Positions 1 through 4,347 of a stretch of DNA of 7,854 bases are shown one piece after another. How positions within the stretch are numbered: position 1 is the stretch's first letter; the number at the start of each line of letters is the position of its first letter. This DNA is from Enterobacteriaceae bacterium (GTDB taxonomy: Bacteria; Pseudomonadota; Gammaproteobacteria; Enterobacterales; Enterobacteriaceae). Both the position numbers and the translations under genes were made by a program. The notes under the pieces were generated by a model that made no database searches, was not told the origin of the DNA, and was given only the letters and a program-made list of their open reading frames with translations. The stretch is taken from NCBI GenBank assembly GCA_022712475.1, contig JALAGK010000467.1, positions 1 to 7,854 on the forward strand, read 5' to 3'.

Positions 1-221
1 CGCTGATGGTGCGCCAGCTTGAGCCGACCGACACCGGCCTTCCTCTGGAAATTTATGCTTTCACCAACACCGTGGTCTGGCTTGAGTATGAATCCATTCA
101 GGCAGATATCTTTGACCATATTTATGCGGTGATTGATGAGTTTGGTCTGCGTATACATCAGTCGCCAAGCGGTAATGATGTTCGCTCCGTCGCCGCACTG
201 CTGCAACCACGCGCAGAATAA
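1..221 (+). CDS. Mechanosensitive ion channel, YbdG/MscS family (3' end only)
   Basis: Only the last 72 complete codons are present. The reading frame enters from the left edge, its first full codon is at positions 3-5, and it ends at TAA 219-221. The ATG at position 6 is internal, not a start. The visible residues ([20 protein letters not shown], then an acidic and aromatic stretch and SPSGNDVRS near the end) match, from memory, the cytosolic C-terminal domain of YbdG-type miniconductance mechanosensitive channels of the MscS family. These are inner-membrane proteins that open on osmotic downshift. The pore helices lie outside the window, so the channel call rests on the C-terminal domain alone. 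In E. coli K-12 ybdG is not next to agp, so this is either a second YbdG-like channel or a different gene order. A hairpin terminator follows ten bases after the stop. Confidence 0.72.
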   Translation, partial: LMVRQLEPTDTGLPLEIYAFTNTVVWLEYESIQADIFDHIYAVIDEFGLRIHQSPSGNDVRSVAALLQPRAE

Positions 222-230
222 CGCTATCGT

Positions 231-254
231 AACGGGCCGCAACGGCCCGTTTTT
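231..254 (+). terminator. Rho-independent terminator of the channel gene
   Basis: An 8-bp stem, AACGGGCC (231-238) with GGCCCGTT (244-251), has a five-base loop GCAAC and runs into a T tract (250-254). It starts ten bases after the stop of the upstream channel gene and separates it from agp. Confidence 0.85.
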
Positions 255-361
255 CTGCCACAATCGTTTTTTCTTCAGTAGCTTAATTATCGTTTTTGCG
301 AGATACAGCAAAAGCGCTTTGCGCAATTTCTGGCACACTGCTTTGCCTGAAATAGCCGGTT

Positions 362-367
362 AAGGAG
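362..367 (+). promoter_or_regulatory. Ribosome binding site of agp
   Basis: AAGGAG lies eight bases before the ATG at 376 and supports that start. I found no convincing sigma-70 promoter in 255-361. The only structure there is a weak inverted repeat, GCAAA-N5-TTTGC, at 308-322. Confidence 0.75.
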
Positions 368-375
368 ACCGAGAG

Positions 376-1626
376 ATGAAGAAATTGCGAGTTGCTACGC
401 TGATATCTGCTGCGTTGTTAAGTCCAGTGCTGTTTGCCGCAGAGCAGGCGCAGGATGCGCCTGAAGGCTATACGCTCCAGCAGGTTCTGTTAATGAGCCG
501 CCACAACCTGCGTGCGCCGCTTGCCAACAACGGCAGCGTGCTTGAGCAAGCCACGCCGCGCGCCTGGCCCAAGTGGGAAGTTCCCGGCGGGCAGCTCACC
601 ACCAAAGGTGGCGTGCTGGAAGTTTACATGGGGCGCTACATGCGCGAGTGGCTGGCGCAGCAGGGCCTGGTGAAGGTGGGCGAATGTCCAACGCCGGATG
701 CGGTTTACGCCTACGCCAACAGCTTGCAACGCACGGTAGCGACCGCACAGTTCTTCATTACCGGCGCGTTCCCGGGCTGTGACATTCTGGTACATCATCA
801 GGCAAAGATGGGCACGATGGATCCGACGTTTAACCCGTCTATCACCAACGGTGACGCGGCGTTCAGTCAGGCAGCCGTGCAGGCAATGGAAAAACAACGC
901 CAGAGTGAGCAGCTTGATGAGAGTTACAAACTGCTTGAAGAGGTGGCGGACTACCAGCAGGCCCCCGTATGCAAAGACAAGCCACAATGCGACCTGACCA
1001 GCGGCAAAGACATCTTTAGCGCCAATCTGAACGAAGAGCCGGGCGTGAAGGGCCCGCTGAAAGTGGGGAACTCGCTGGTTGATGCTTTCACACTTCAGTA
1101 TTACGAAGGTTTCCCGCTTGACCAGGTGGCCTGGGGTGAAATCAAGAGCGACAAGCAGTGGCAATTACTGTCAAAGTTGAAAAACGGCTACCAGGATACG
1201 CTGTTCACCTCGCCTGAAGTGGCGCGCAATGTGGCGGCTCCGCTGGTGAAATACATCAATAATGCACTGGTGGAGCAGGGGATGAAAGGGCCGAAGGTGA
1301 CATTGCTGGTGGGGCATGACTCCAACATCGCGTCACTGCTTACCGCACTGGACTTCAAGCCCTATACACTGCATAACCAGAATGAGCGCACGCCGATTGG
1401 TGGCAAAATTATGTTTGAGCGCTGGCACGATACGAAAGGTAATCGTGAGTTAATGAAGGTGGAATATCTTTATCAGAGCAGCGAGCAGTTACGTAACGCT
1501 GATGTGCTGTCGCTGGAGGCTCCACCACAGCGTGTAACGCTGGAGCTGGCGGGTTGCCCAACCGACGCAAACGGCTTCTGCCCGATGGAGAAATTTGAGC
1601 AGGTTATGCGCGATACGGTGCGTTAA
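376..1626 (+). CDS. agp: Periplasmic glucose-1-phosphatase
   Basis: Agp hydrolyses glucose 1-phosphate to glucose and phosphate in the periplasm, letting the cell use external glucose 1-phosphate; the family also has some phytase activity. The protein is 416 residues, close to the 413 of E. coli Agp. Residues 1-22 form a Sec signal peptide with a basic start (MKKLR), a hydrophobic core and a likely cut near FAA. The histidine acid phosphatase signature RHNLRAP is at 42-48, with nucleophile H43 and phosphate-binding R42 and R46. The second catalytic motif is HD at 314-315 in [11 protein letters not shown]. Six cysteines beyond the signal peptide (in [21 protein letters not shown] and GFCP) fit a disulfide-bonded periplasmic enzyme. 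Long stretches match the E. coli protein as I remember it. It is transcribed alone and converges on yccJ. Nothing appears broken. Confidence 0.97.
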   Translation: MKKLRVATLISAALLSPVLFAAEQAQDAPEGYTLQQVLLMSRHNLRAPLANNGSVLEQATPRAWPKWEVPGGQLTTKGGVLEVYMGRYMREWLAQQGLVKVGECPTPDAVYAYANSLQRTVATAQFFITGAFPGCDILVHHQAKMGTMDPTFNPSITNGDAAFSQAAVQAMEKQRQSEQLDESYKLLEEVADYQQAPVCKDKPQCDLTSGKDIFSANLNEEPGVKGPLKVGNSLVDAFTLQYYEGFPLDQVAWGEIKSDKQWQLLSKLKNGYQDTLFTSPEVARNVAAPLVKYINNALVEQGMKGPKVTLLVGHDSNIASLLTALDFKPYTLHNQNERTPIGGKIMFERWHDTKGNRELMKVEYLYQSSEQLRNADVLSLEAPPQRVTLELAGCPTDANGFCPMEKFEQVMRDTVR

Positions 1627-1635
1627 GCATAAGCG

Positions 1636-1659
1636 GCGTCCCCGCCCTGGCGGGGACGC
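1636..1659. terminator. GC-rich hairpin between convergent agp and yccJ
   Basis: GCGTCCCCGC (1636-1645) pairs with GCGGGGACGC (1650-1659) around a four-base loop. It lies ten bases past the agp stop and nine bases past the yccJ stop on the other strand, so it is placed to act in both directions. Neither side has a proper T tract directly after the stem; the nearest on the plus strand is at 1675-1679, inside the yccJ 3' end. It may work as a transcript-end stabiliser or a weak bidirectional terminator. Confidence 0.6.
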
Positions 1660-1667
1660 ATACTGTC

Positions 1668-1895
1668 TTAGACGTTTTTACGCTCTATTGTCTGTTCGCC
1701 CCAGAACAGCTCGTCTTTATCCGTTTTCTGAAACGCACGTTCCAGAACATCATCGCTGCCTTCTTCCCAGATCCTCTCAGCTTCTTTTTCGTCATAATTA
1801 GCCACTTCAAAAATGGCTTCGGCAATTTCTGGTGAAGTATTACGTAGTGAAGCCCATTCACCCACGCGATGAGCCTTTGACTGTTGATTTGGCAT
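1668..1895 (-). CDS. yccJ: YccJ family small protein, function unknown
   Basis: This 75-residue acidic protein has the same length as E. coli YccJ and nearly the same sequence as I recall it, including [20 protein letters not shown] near the start and the C-terminal [12 protein letters not shown]. It has no signal peptide or membrane segment and looks mostly helical and cytosolic. Its biochemical role is not known. It is the second gene of the wrbA-yccJ operon: the gap to wrbA is 19 bases and holds a Shine-Dalgarno AGGGGAG (1901-1907, minus strand) before the ATG at 1895. Tight linkage to wrbA suggests shared stationary-phase or stress expression, but this is inferred from context only. It converges on agp, with a hairpin between the two stops. 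Confidence 0.93.
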   Translation of the reverse strand: MPNQQSKAHRVGEWASLRNTSPEIAEAIFEVANYDEKEAERIWEEGSDDVLERAFQKTDKDELFWGEQTIERKNV

Positions 1896-1914
1896 GATTT
1901 CTCCCCTGTGTATT

Positions 1915-2511
1915 TTAGCCTTTAAATTTTACTGCCAGTCCGGCGACATATTCGCCCTGGTAGCGTGCAATATTGAGTTCTTCTTCGCTCGGCAGGCGGG
2001 AACCGTCGCCACCGGCAATGGTTGTTGCGCCGTAAGGCGTGCCGCCACGCACGTGAGAAACATCAAAAAGCTCTTTCGTGCCGTAACCGATAGGTACAAT
2101 TATCATGCCGTGGTGGGCAAGGGTGGTCCAGGTTGAGGAAATAGTGTGTTCCTGGCCGCCGCCAGTGCCGGTGGAGCTGAACACGCTCGCAAGCTTGCCA
2201 TAGAGCGCACCTGAAGCCCACAGCCCTCCGGTCTGGTCCAGGAAGGTACGCATTTGCCCGGACATGTTGCCAAAGCGGGTAGGCGTACCGAAGATGATGG
2301 CATCATAATCTGCCAGTTCCGCTGGTGTGGCGGTAGGAATGTCCTGCTTCTTACCTCCAGCTTTTTCAAACACTTCTGCTGGCATCGTTTCCGGGACGCG
2401 TTTTACCGTCACTTCCACGCCGCTGACCTTTTTTGCCCCTTCAGCTACGGCCTGCGCCATAGTTTCAATGTGTCCGTACATGGAATAATAGAGCACCAGT
2501 ACCTTCGCCAT
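1915..2511 (-). CDS. wrbA: NAD(P)H:quinone oxidoreductase WrbA (flavodoxin-like, type IV)
   Basis: WrbA is a tetrameric cytosolic FMN enzyme that reduces quinones by two electrons using NADH or NADPH, which avoids semiquinone radicals. It is linked to stationary phase and oxidative stress. The product is 198 residues, exactly the E. coli length. FMN-binding loops are visible: the phosphate loop SMYGHI at 10-15, TPTRFGNM at 76-83, and SSTGTGGGQ at 112-120. H133 in LAHH and the conserved [15 protein letters not shown] segment (156-170) are also present. A Shine-Dalgarno GAGGAG (2521-2526, minus strand) lies nine bases before the ATG. It is the first gene of the operon with yccJ and diverges from ymdF. 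The early name, Trp repressor binding protein, is not supported by later work on the family. Confidence 0.97.
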   Translation of the reverse strand: MAKVLVLYYSMYGHIETMAQAVAEGAKKVSGVEVTVKRVPETMPAEVFEKAGGKKQDIPTATPAELADYDAIIFGTPTRFGNMSGQMRTFLDQTGGLWASGALYGKLASVFSSTGTGGGQEHTISSTWTTLAHHGMIIVPIGYGTKELFDVSHVRGGTPYGATTIAGGDGSRLPSEEELNIARYQGEYVAGLAVKFKG

Positions 2512-2567
2512 ATATCCGTACTCCTCATTTGCATCATTGAAAACAGTGTTGTGATTTCACTTCATTA

Positions 2568-2596
2568 AAGATACGCCGTAGCGGCAAGAGTGCAAA
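2568..2596 (-). promoter_or_regulatory. Candidate wrbA-yccJ promoter
   Basis: On the minus strand, a -35 like TTTGCA (2591-2596) is followed by 17 bases and a -10 TATCTT (2568-2573) continuing into TAAT. The start would be near 2561, giving a leader of about 50 bases before wrbA. The TATCTTTAA run partly resembles the RpoS-type -10, although the base before it is G rather than the favoured C. wrbA is known as an RpoS-dependent gene in E. coli. The left arm of a 9-bp inverted repeat (2577-2585) lies in the spacer. Confidence 0.5.
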
Positions 2597-2635
2597 CCCG
2601 TGCAGTGTTTCCATGATTTACAGCAAGCCGCTACG
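2577..2635. repeat. 9-bp inverted repeat spanning the wrbA promoter
   Basis: CGTAGCGGC (2577-2585) is repeated exactly as its reverse complement GCCGCTACG (2627-2635), with 41 bases between. The arm centres are 50 bases apart, about five helical turns. One arm sits between the candidate wrbA -35 and -10 and the other upstream of the -35. This could be a pair of operator half-sites or a chance match; I recognise no known regulator motif. Confidence 0.5.
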
Positions 2636-2772
2636 TTGTAAGGAGGTTTTTGTCGTATCAGGACACATTTTTTTACCGCAGATTTTTACCGGACATAAGA
2701 GAATGTTATGGCACTATCTGGAACGTAACGTTGCTGAACGCATGCGGAATGTTTCAATGTGTTACTATTTTT

Positions 2773-2803
2773 TTGCCATATTGTCATGCTGATCTACGCT
2801 TAA
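2773..2803 (+). promoter_or_regulatory. Candidate RpoS-type promoter of ymdF
   Basis: TTGCCA (2773-2778) matches the -35 consensus at five of six bases. After 16 bases comes TACGCT (2795-2800), set within CTACGCTTAA (2794-2803), which agrees with the RpoS -10 consensus CTATACTTAA at eight of ten bases, including C at -13. The start would be near 2807, leaving a leader of about 98 bases before ymdF. KGG-repeat proteins are typically stationary-phase or stress induced, which fits. Confidence 0.5.
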
Positions 2804-2819
2804 GTCTACGCGGAAAACA

Positions 2820-2835
2820 CCAGCGTCGACGCTGG
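2820..2835. repeat. 16-base perfect palindrome in the ymdF leader
   Basis: CCAGCGTCGACGCTGG is its own reverse complement. In RNA it can fold as a six-bp stem CCAGCG/CGCTGG with loop TCGA, about 70 bases before the ymdF start. It has no T tract, so it is not an obvious terminator. It could be an operator downstream of the start point or a leader stem-loop. Confidence 0.6.
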
Positions 2836-2904
2836 CCGTGAACAAAGAGCATCTGCAGTTACTGAATGAGTGATGTTAAACAATTCTCGACTCTGGAGGT
2901 CAAG

Positions 2905-3081
2905 ATGGCAAATCATCGTGGTGGTTCAGGTAATTTCGCAGAAGATCGTGAAAGAGCTTCGGCAGCAGGACGTAAAGGCGGCCAACAAAGCGGCGGGAAC
3001 TTCAAAAATGACCCGCAGCGTGCGTCAGAAGCAGGTAAGAAAGGGGGTAAAAATAGCCACGGTTCACGCAGCAGTAGCTGA
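2905..3081 (+). CDS. ymdF: KGG-repeat stress-induced protein YmdF
   Basis: This 58-residue, very hydrophilic, basic, glycine-rich protein belongs to the bacterial KGG-repeat family (stress-induced acidophilic repeat, related to fungal con-10). It consists mostly of two copies of a 22-23 residue unit at 9-30 and 31-53: each begins GNF and carries a D, then RAS, AG, KGG and an SG or HG end. The beginning MANHRGGSGNFAEDRERAS matches E. coli YmdF (57 residues) as I recall it. The start at 2905 is chosen because GGAGG (2895-2899) lies five bases before it; an in-frame ATG at 2866 would add 13 residues not found in the family and has no ribosome site. The family is probably disordered and protective under stress, but the molecular role is unknown. 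It is transcribed away from wrbA and ends at a strong terminator (3142-3168). Confidence 0.93.
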   Translation: MANHRGGSGNFAEDRERASAAGRKGGQQSGGNFKNDPQRASEAGKKGGKNSHGSRSSS

Positions 3082-3108
3082 TGAGTTGTGACAGGAAGAC
3101 CGGCTCGC

Positions 3109-3120
3109 GCGCGCAAGCGC
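3109..3120 (+). other. GNRA-capped small hairpin in the ymdF 3' UTR
   Basis: GCGC (3109-3112) pairs with GCGC (3117-3120) around the tetraloop GCAA, inside an alternating CG tract (3106-3114). Direct copies of TGTGACA flank it at 3087-3093 and 3121-3127. It lies between the ymdF stop and its terminator. The structure is short and could be fortuitous. Confidence 0.35.
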
Positions 3121-3141
3121 TGTGACATCTTCGTACCCCTG

Positions 3142-3168
3142 CCGCCGGGATGTCCCGGCGGTTTTTTT
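3142..3168 (+). terminator. Strong Rho-independent terminator after ymdF
   Basis: CCGCCGGG (3142-3149) pairs with CCCGGCGG (3154-3161) around a four-base loop ATGT, followed by seven T (3162-3168). It separates ymdF from rutR. In E. coli the rut operon, on the opposite strand, sits in this interval; here nothing intervenes. Confidence 0.92.
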
Positions 3169-3191
3169 ATGCCTGCTTTAGCCTGGCTGCC

Positions 3192-3220
3192 TTTAGCTGT
3201 GTAGTACCATTTGTTATTCT
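3192..3220 (+). promoter_or_regulatory. Weak candidate rutR promoter
   Basis: TTTAGC (3192-3197), 17 bases, then TATTCT (3215-3220) is the best sigma-70-like pair between the ymdF terminator and rutR, but each half is poor (three and four matches of six). CTTTAGC is present twice (3176-3182 and 3191-3197), 15 bases apart, and the second copy overlaps the -35. Confidence 0.25.
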
Positions 3221-3248
3221 GCACCCCGGTCTGATACGGAGTAGAGGC

Positions 3249-3884
3249 ATGGTGGCAGGCGCAATGACAAGCGGGCGGCGCGCAAAGGCGGGCGCAGCGA
3301 AAAAGGCGGCAATACTCAGAGCGGGTCTGGATATTTTTTCCCGCGTTGGGTTACATGGCGCCACCCTCGACAGGCTGGCTGAAAAGGCGGGCGTGTCTAA
3401 AACCAATTTACTCTATTATTTCCCTTCTAAAGAGGCACTGTATATCGCCGTGTTGCAGGACCTGCTGGATATCTGGCTCGCTCCTCTGCGGGCGTTTCGT
3501 CACGATGTGGAGCCGCTGGCGGCCATTGGTGATTATATCAGCCTTAAAATGGCAGTATCGCGGGATCATCCGCAGGCGTCCCGGCTATTTTGTCTTGAAA
3601 TGCTGCAAGGTGCGCCGTTGTTAAAAACGCTGCTCGAAAGGGATTTGCGTCAACTGGTGGAAGAAAAATCGGCCATTATCCGCGGTTGGGTCGCTGAAGG
3701 TAAGCTTGCGCCACGGGATCCACATCATCTTATCTTCACTATCTGGGCGACGACGCAGCACTACGCCGATTTTTCAACGCAAATTGAGGCTGTATGCGGC
3801 CAGACGTTACAGGATGACACCTTTTTCCATCAGGCCGTAGAAAATGTTCAGCGTATTATTCTTGAGGGCATACGTCCGCGTTAA
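3249..3884 (+). CDS. rutR: TetR-family pyrimidine-responsive regulator RutR
   Basis: RutR is a dimeric TetR-family repressor that, in E. coli, binds uracil or thymine and controls the rut pyrimidine-degradation operon, carAB and other targets. The product is 211 residues, against 212 in E. coli. The N-terminal helix-turn-helix spans about 20-65, with recognition region GVSKTNLLYYFPSKEALYI (48-66) strongly conserved. The ligand and dimer domain follows, with the conserved stretch IWATTQHYADF (165-175) and C-terminal ENVQRIILEGIRPR. The start at 3249 is preferred because GGAG (3238-3241) lies seven bases upstream and the length then fits the family. An in-frame ATG at 3150 lies in the loop of the ymdF terminator and is not used. 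The rutA-G genes are missing from this locus, so the regulator is separated from its main known target. Its stop overlaps that of the convergent LprI-like gene. Confidence 0.9.
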   Translation: MVAGAMTSGRRAKAGAAKKAAILRAGLDIFSRVGLHGATLDRLAEKAGVSKTNLLYYFPSKEALYIAVLQDLLDIWLAPLRAFRHDVEPLAAIGDYISLKMAVSRDHPQASRLFCLEMLQGAPLLKTLLERDLRQLVEEKSAIIRGWVAEGKLAPRDPHHLIFTIWATTQHYADFSTQIEAVCGQTLQDDTFFHQAVENVQRIILEGIRPR

Positions 3885-4276
3885 TTTTCAGGCGGTAACG
3901 GGCAACTGAGGTCGCCTTCATCACATTGCTCAAGTGAGCTTAAAAAATTGGTGCGTTCACGTGTCTTATCGGTCAGGCACTGGCTGTGTACCAGCGTCTC
4001 TGCACTCCCACCTTCGGCACCGGAACTGACAAATTTGCAGTCGGCATCACGCACTTTTATCCACGCCTGTTCAGCCTGGGTGAGCAGTTCACGCTGTGCG
4101 GGGTTGGCACGTTTGAGCATGGCCTGGTAGGTTTCATTAAGTTGTTGGTCCGCTTTCTGGTACTCCGCAGCGGCGCAGGTGTTCATTTCCTGCTGAGTTT
4201 GGGCGTTGCTGCACTCAGCCGCCAGCGCAGTTTGCGTCAGCAGGAGGCCAGCAATAACAGGCAAGGTGAATTTCAT
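3881..4276 (-). CDS. Secreted LprI/DUF1311-family protein
   Basis: This 131-residue protein has a clear signal peptide (1-19 or 1-20, MKFTLPVIAGLLLTQTALA) and should be periplasmic. The mature part carries the DUF1311/LprI pattern: a cysteine pair near the start (C22, C34), a helical stretch with LNETYQAML, the motif EQAWIKVRDADC (69-80), and C100-L-T-x3-R. Two extra cysteines close the tail (C118, C125), so three disulfides are possible. LprI of Mycobacterium tuberculosis inhibits lysozyme, and E. coli YecT belongs to the same family; the function here is not established. There is no lipobox, so it is probably soluble. A Shine-Dalgarno AAGGAG (4281-4286, minus strand) lies four bases before the ATG. 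It follows putA on the same strand behind a terminator, and its stop shares bases with the rutR stop. From memory, Salmonella has a putative periplasmic protein in the same position. Confidence 0.85.
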   Translation of the reverse strand: MKFTLPVIAGLLLTQTALAAECSNAQTQQEMNTCAAAEYQKADQQLNETYQAMLKRANPAQRELLTQAEQAWIKVRDADCKFVSSGAEGGSAETLVHSQCLTDKTRERTNFLSSLEQCDEGDLSCPLPPEN

Positions 4277-4288
4277 AATGCTCCTTTG

Positions 4289-4315
4289 AAAAAAGGCTCC
4301 TGACGCAGGAGCCTT
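4289..4315 (-). terminator. Rho-independent terminator of putA
   Basis: On the minus strand AAGGCTCCTG (4315-4306) pairs with CAGGAGCCTT (4302-4293) around a three-base loop, followed by a T run read from the A tract at 4289-4294. It begins 17 bases past the putA stop and ends only about two bases before the Shine-Dalgarno of the downstream LprI-like gene. Confidence 0.88.
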
Positions 4316-4318
4316 CTC

Positions 4319-4347
4319 ACTGTAACGAAGCCTTAGCCGATTGTCAT
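4319..4347 (-). promoter_or_regulatory. Candidate promoter of the LprI-like gene inside the putA 3' end
   Basis: On the minus strand, ATGACA (4342-4347), five of six matches to the -35 consensus, is followed by exactly 17 bases and TACAGT (4319-4324), four of six for the -10. The -35 lies in the last codons of putA (Met-Thr of SLMTIG). The start would be near 4312, inside the putA terminator stem, so the leader would begin with a slightly shortened form of the hairpin. It would explain how the gene is expressed behind a strong terminator. Confidence 0.4.

Larger units (their letters stand above)
2512..2904. other. Divergent wrbA-ymdF intergenic region
   Basis: These 393 bases lie between the divergent starts of wrbA and ymdF and hold no gene I can support. 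From left to right they contain the wrbA ribosome site and promoter candidate, a 9-bp inverted repeat, a perfect Shine-Dalgarno sequence at 2639-2647 without a good start codon, a direct repeat TTTTTACCG (2670-2678 and 2683-2691), T-rich stretches, an RpoS-like promoter for ymdF (2773-2803) and a 16-base perfect palindrome in its leader (2820-2835). The middle part (about 2640-2790) is visibly richer in A and T than the flanking genes. Confidence 0.7.

Noticed and set aside
331..346. A sigma-54-like TGGCAC...TTTGC upstream of agp.
   Set aside because: The GG and GC elements are 11 bases apart instead of the strict 10, and there is no enhancer-type site nearby.
490..1164. A 224-codon open frame on the minus strand opposite agp.
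   Set aside because: It is fully antisense to agp, with a histidine- and arginine-rich translation typical of a shadow frame and no family resemblance.
2550..2560. A CRP-like TGTGA/TCAC pair in the wrbA leader.
   Set aside because: The half-sites are separated by only two bases, not the six needed for CRP.
2254..2568. A 104-codon plus-strand frame opposite the wrbA 5' half.
   Set aside because: It is antisense to conserved wrbA codons, and its translation looks like no known protein.
2703..2792. A 29-codon frame beginning ATG TTA TGG, with a hydrophobic end.
   Set aside because: There is no proper ribosome site (only AAGAGA touching the ATG), and it runs into the ymdF promoter candidate.
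2650..2841. A 63-codon frame starting with TTG just after a perfect Shine-Dalgarno.
   Set aside because: The spacing of three bases is too short, the start is rare, the frame spans the inferred ymdF promoter, and the translation looks random. The motif itself is kept as a finding.
2866..2904. A 13-residue N-terminal extension of YmdF.
   Set aside because: It contains the GGAGG ribosome site of the ATG at 2905, and family members start at MANHRGG.
2870..3091. A 73-codon frame overlapping ymdF in another phase.
   Set aside because: It is a shadow of ymdF: the KGG-repeat frame is the conserved one and has the ribosome site.
3150..3248. A 33-residue N-terminal extension of RutR from the ATG at 3150.
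   Set aside because: That ATG is in the loop of the ymdF terminator. The extension is not in the family, and a good ribosome site precedes 3249.
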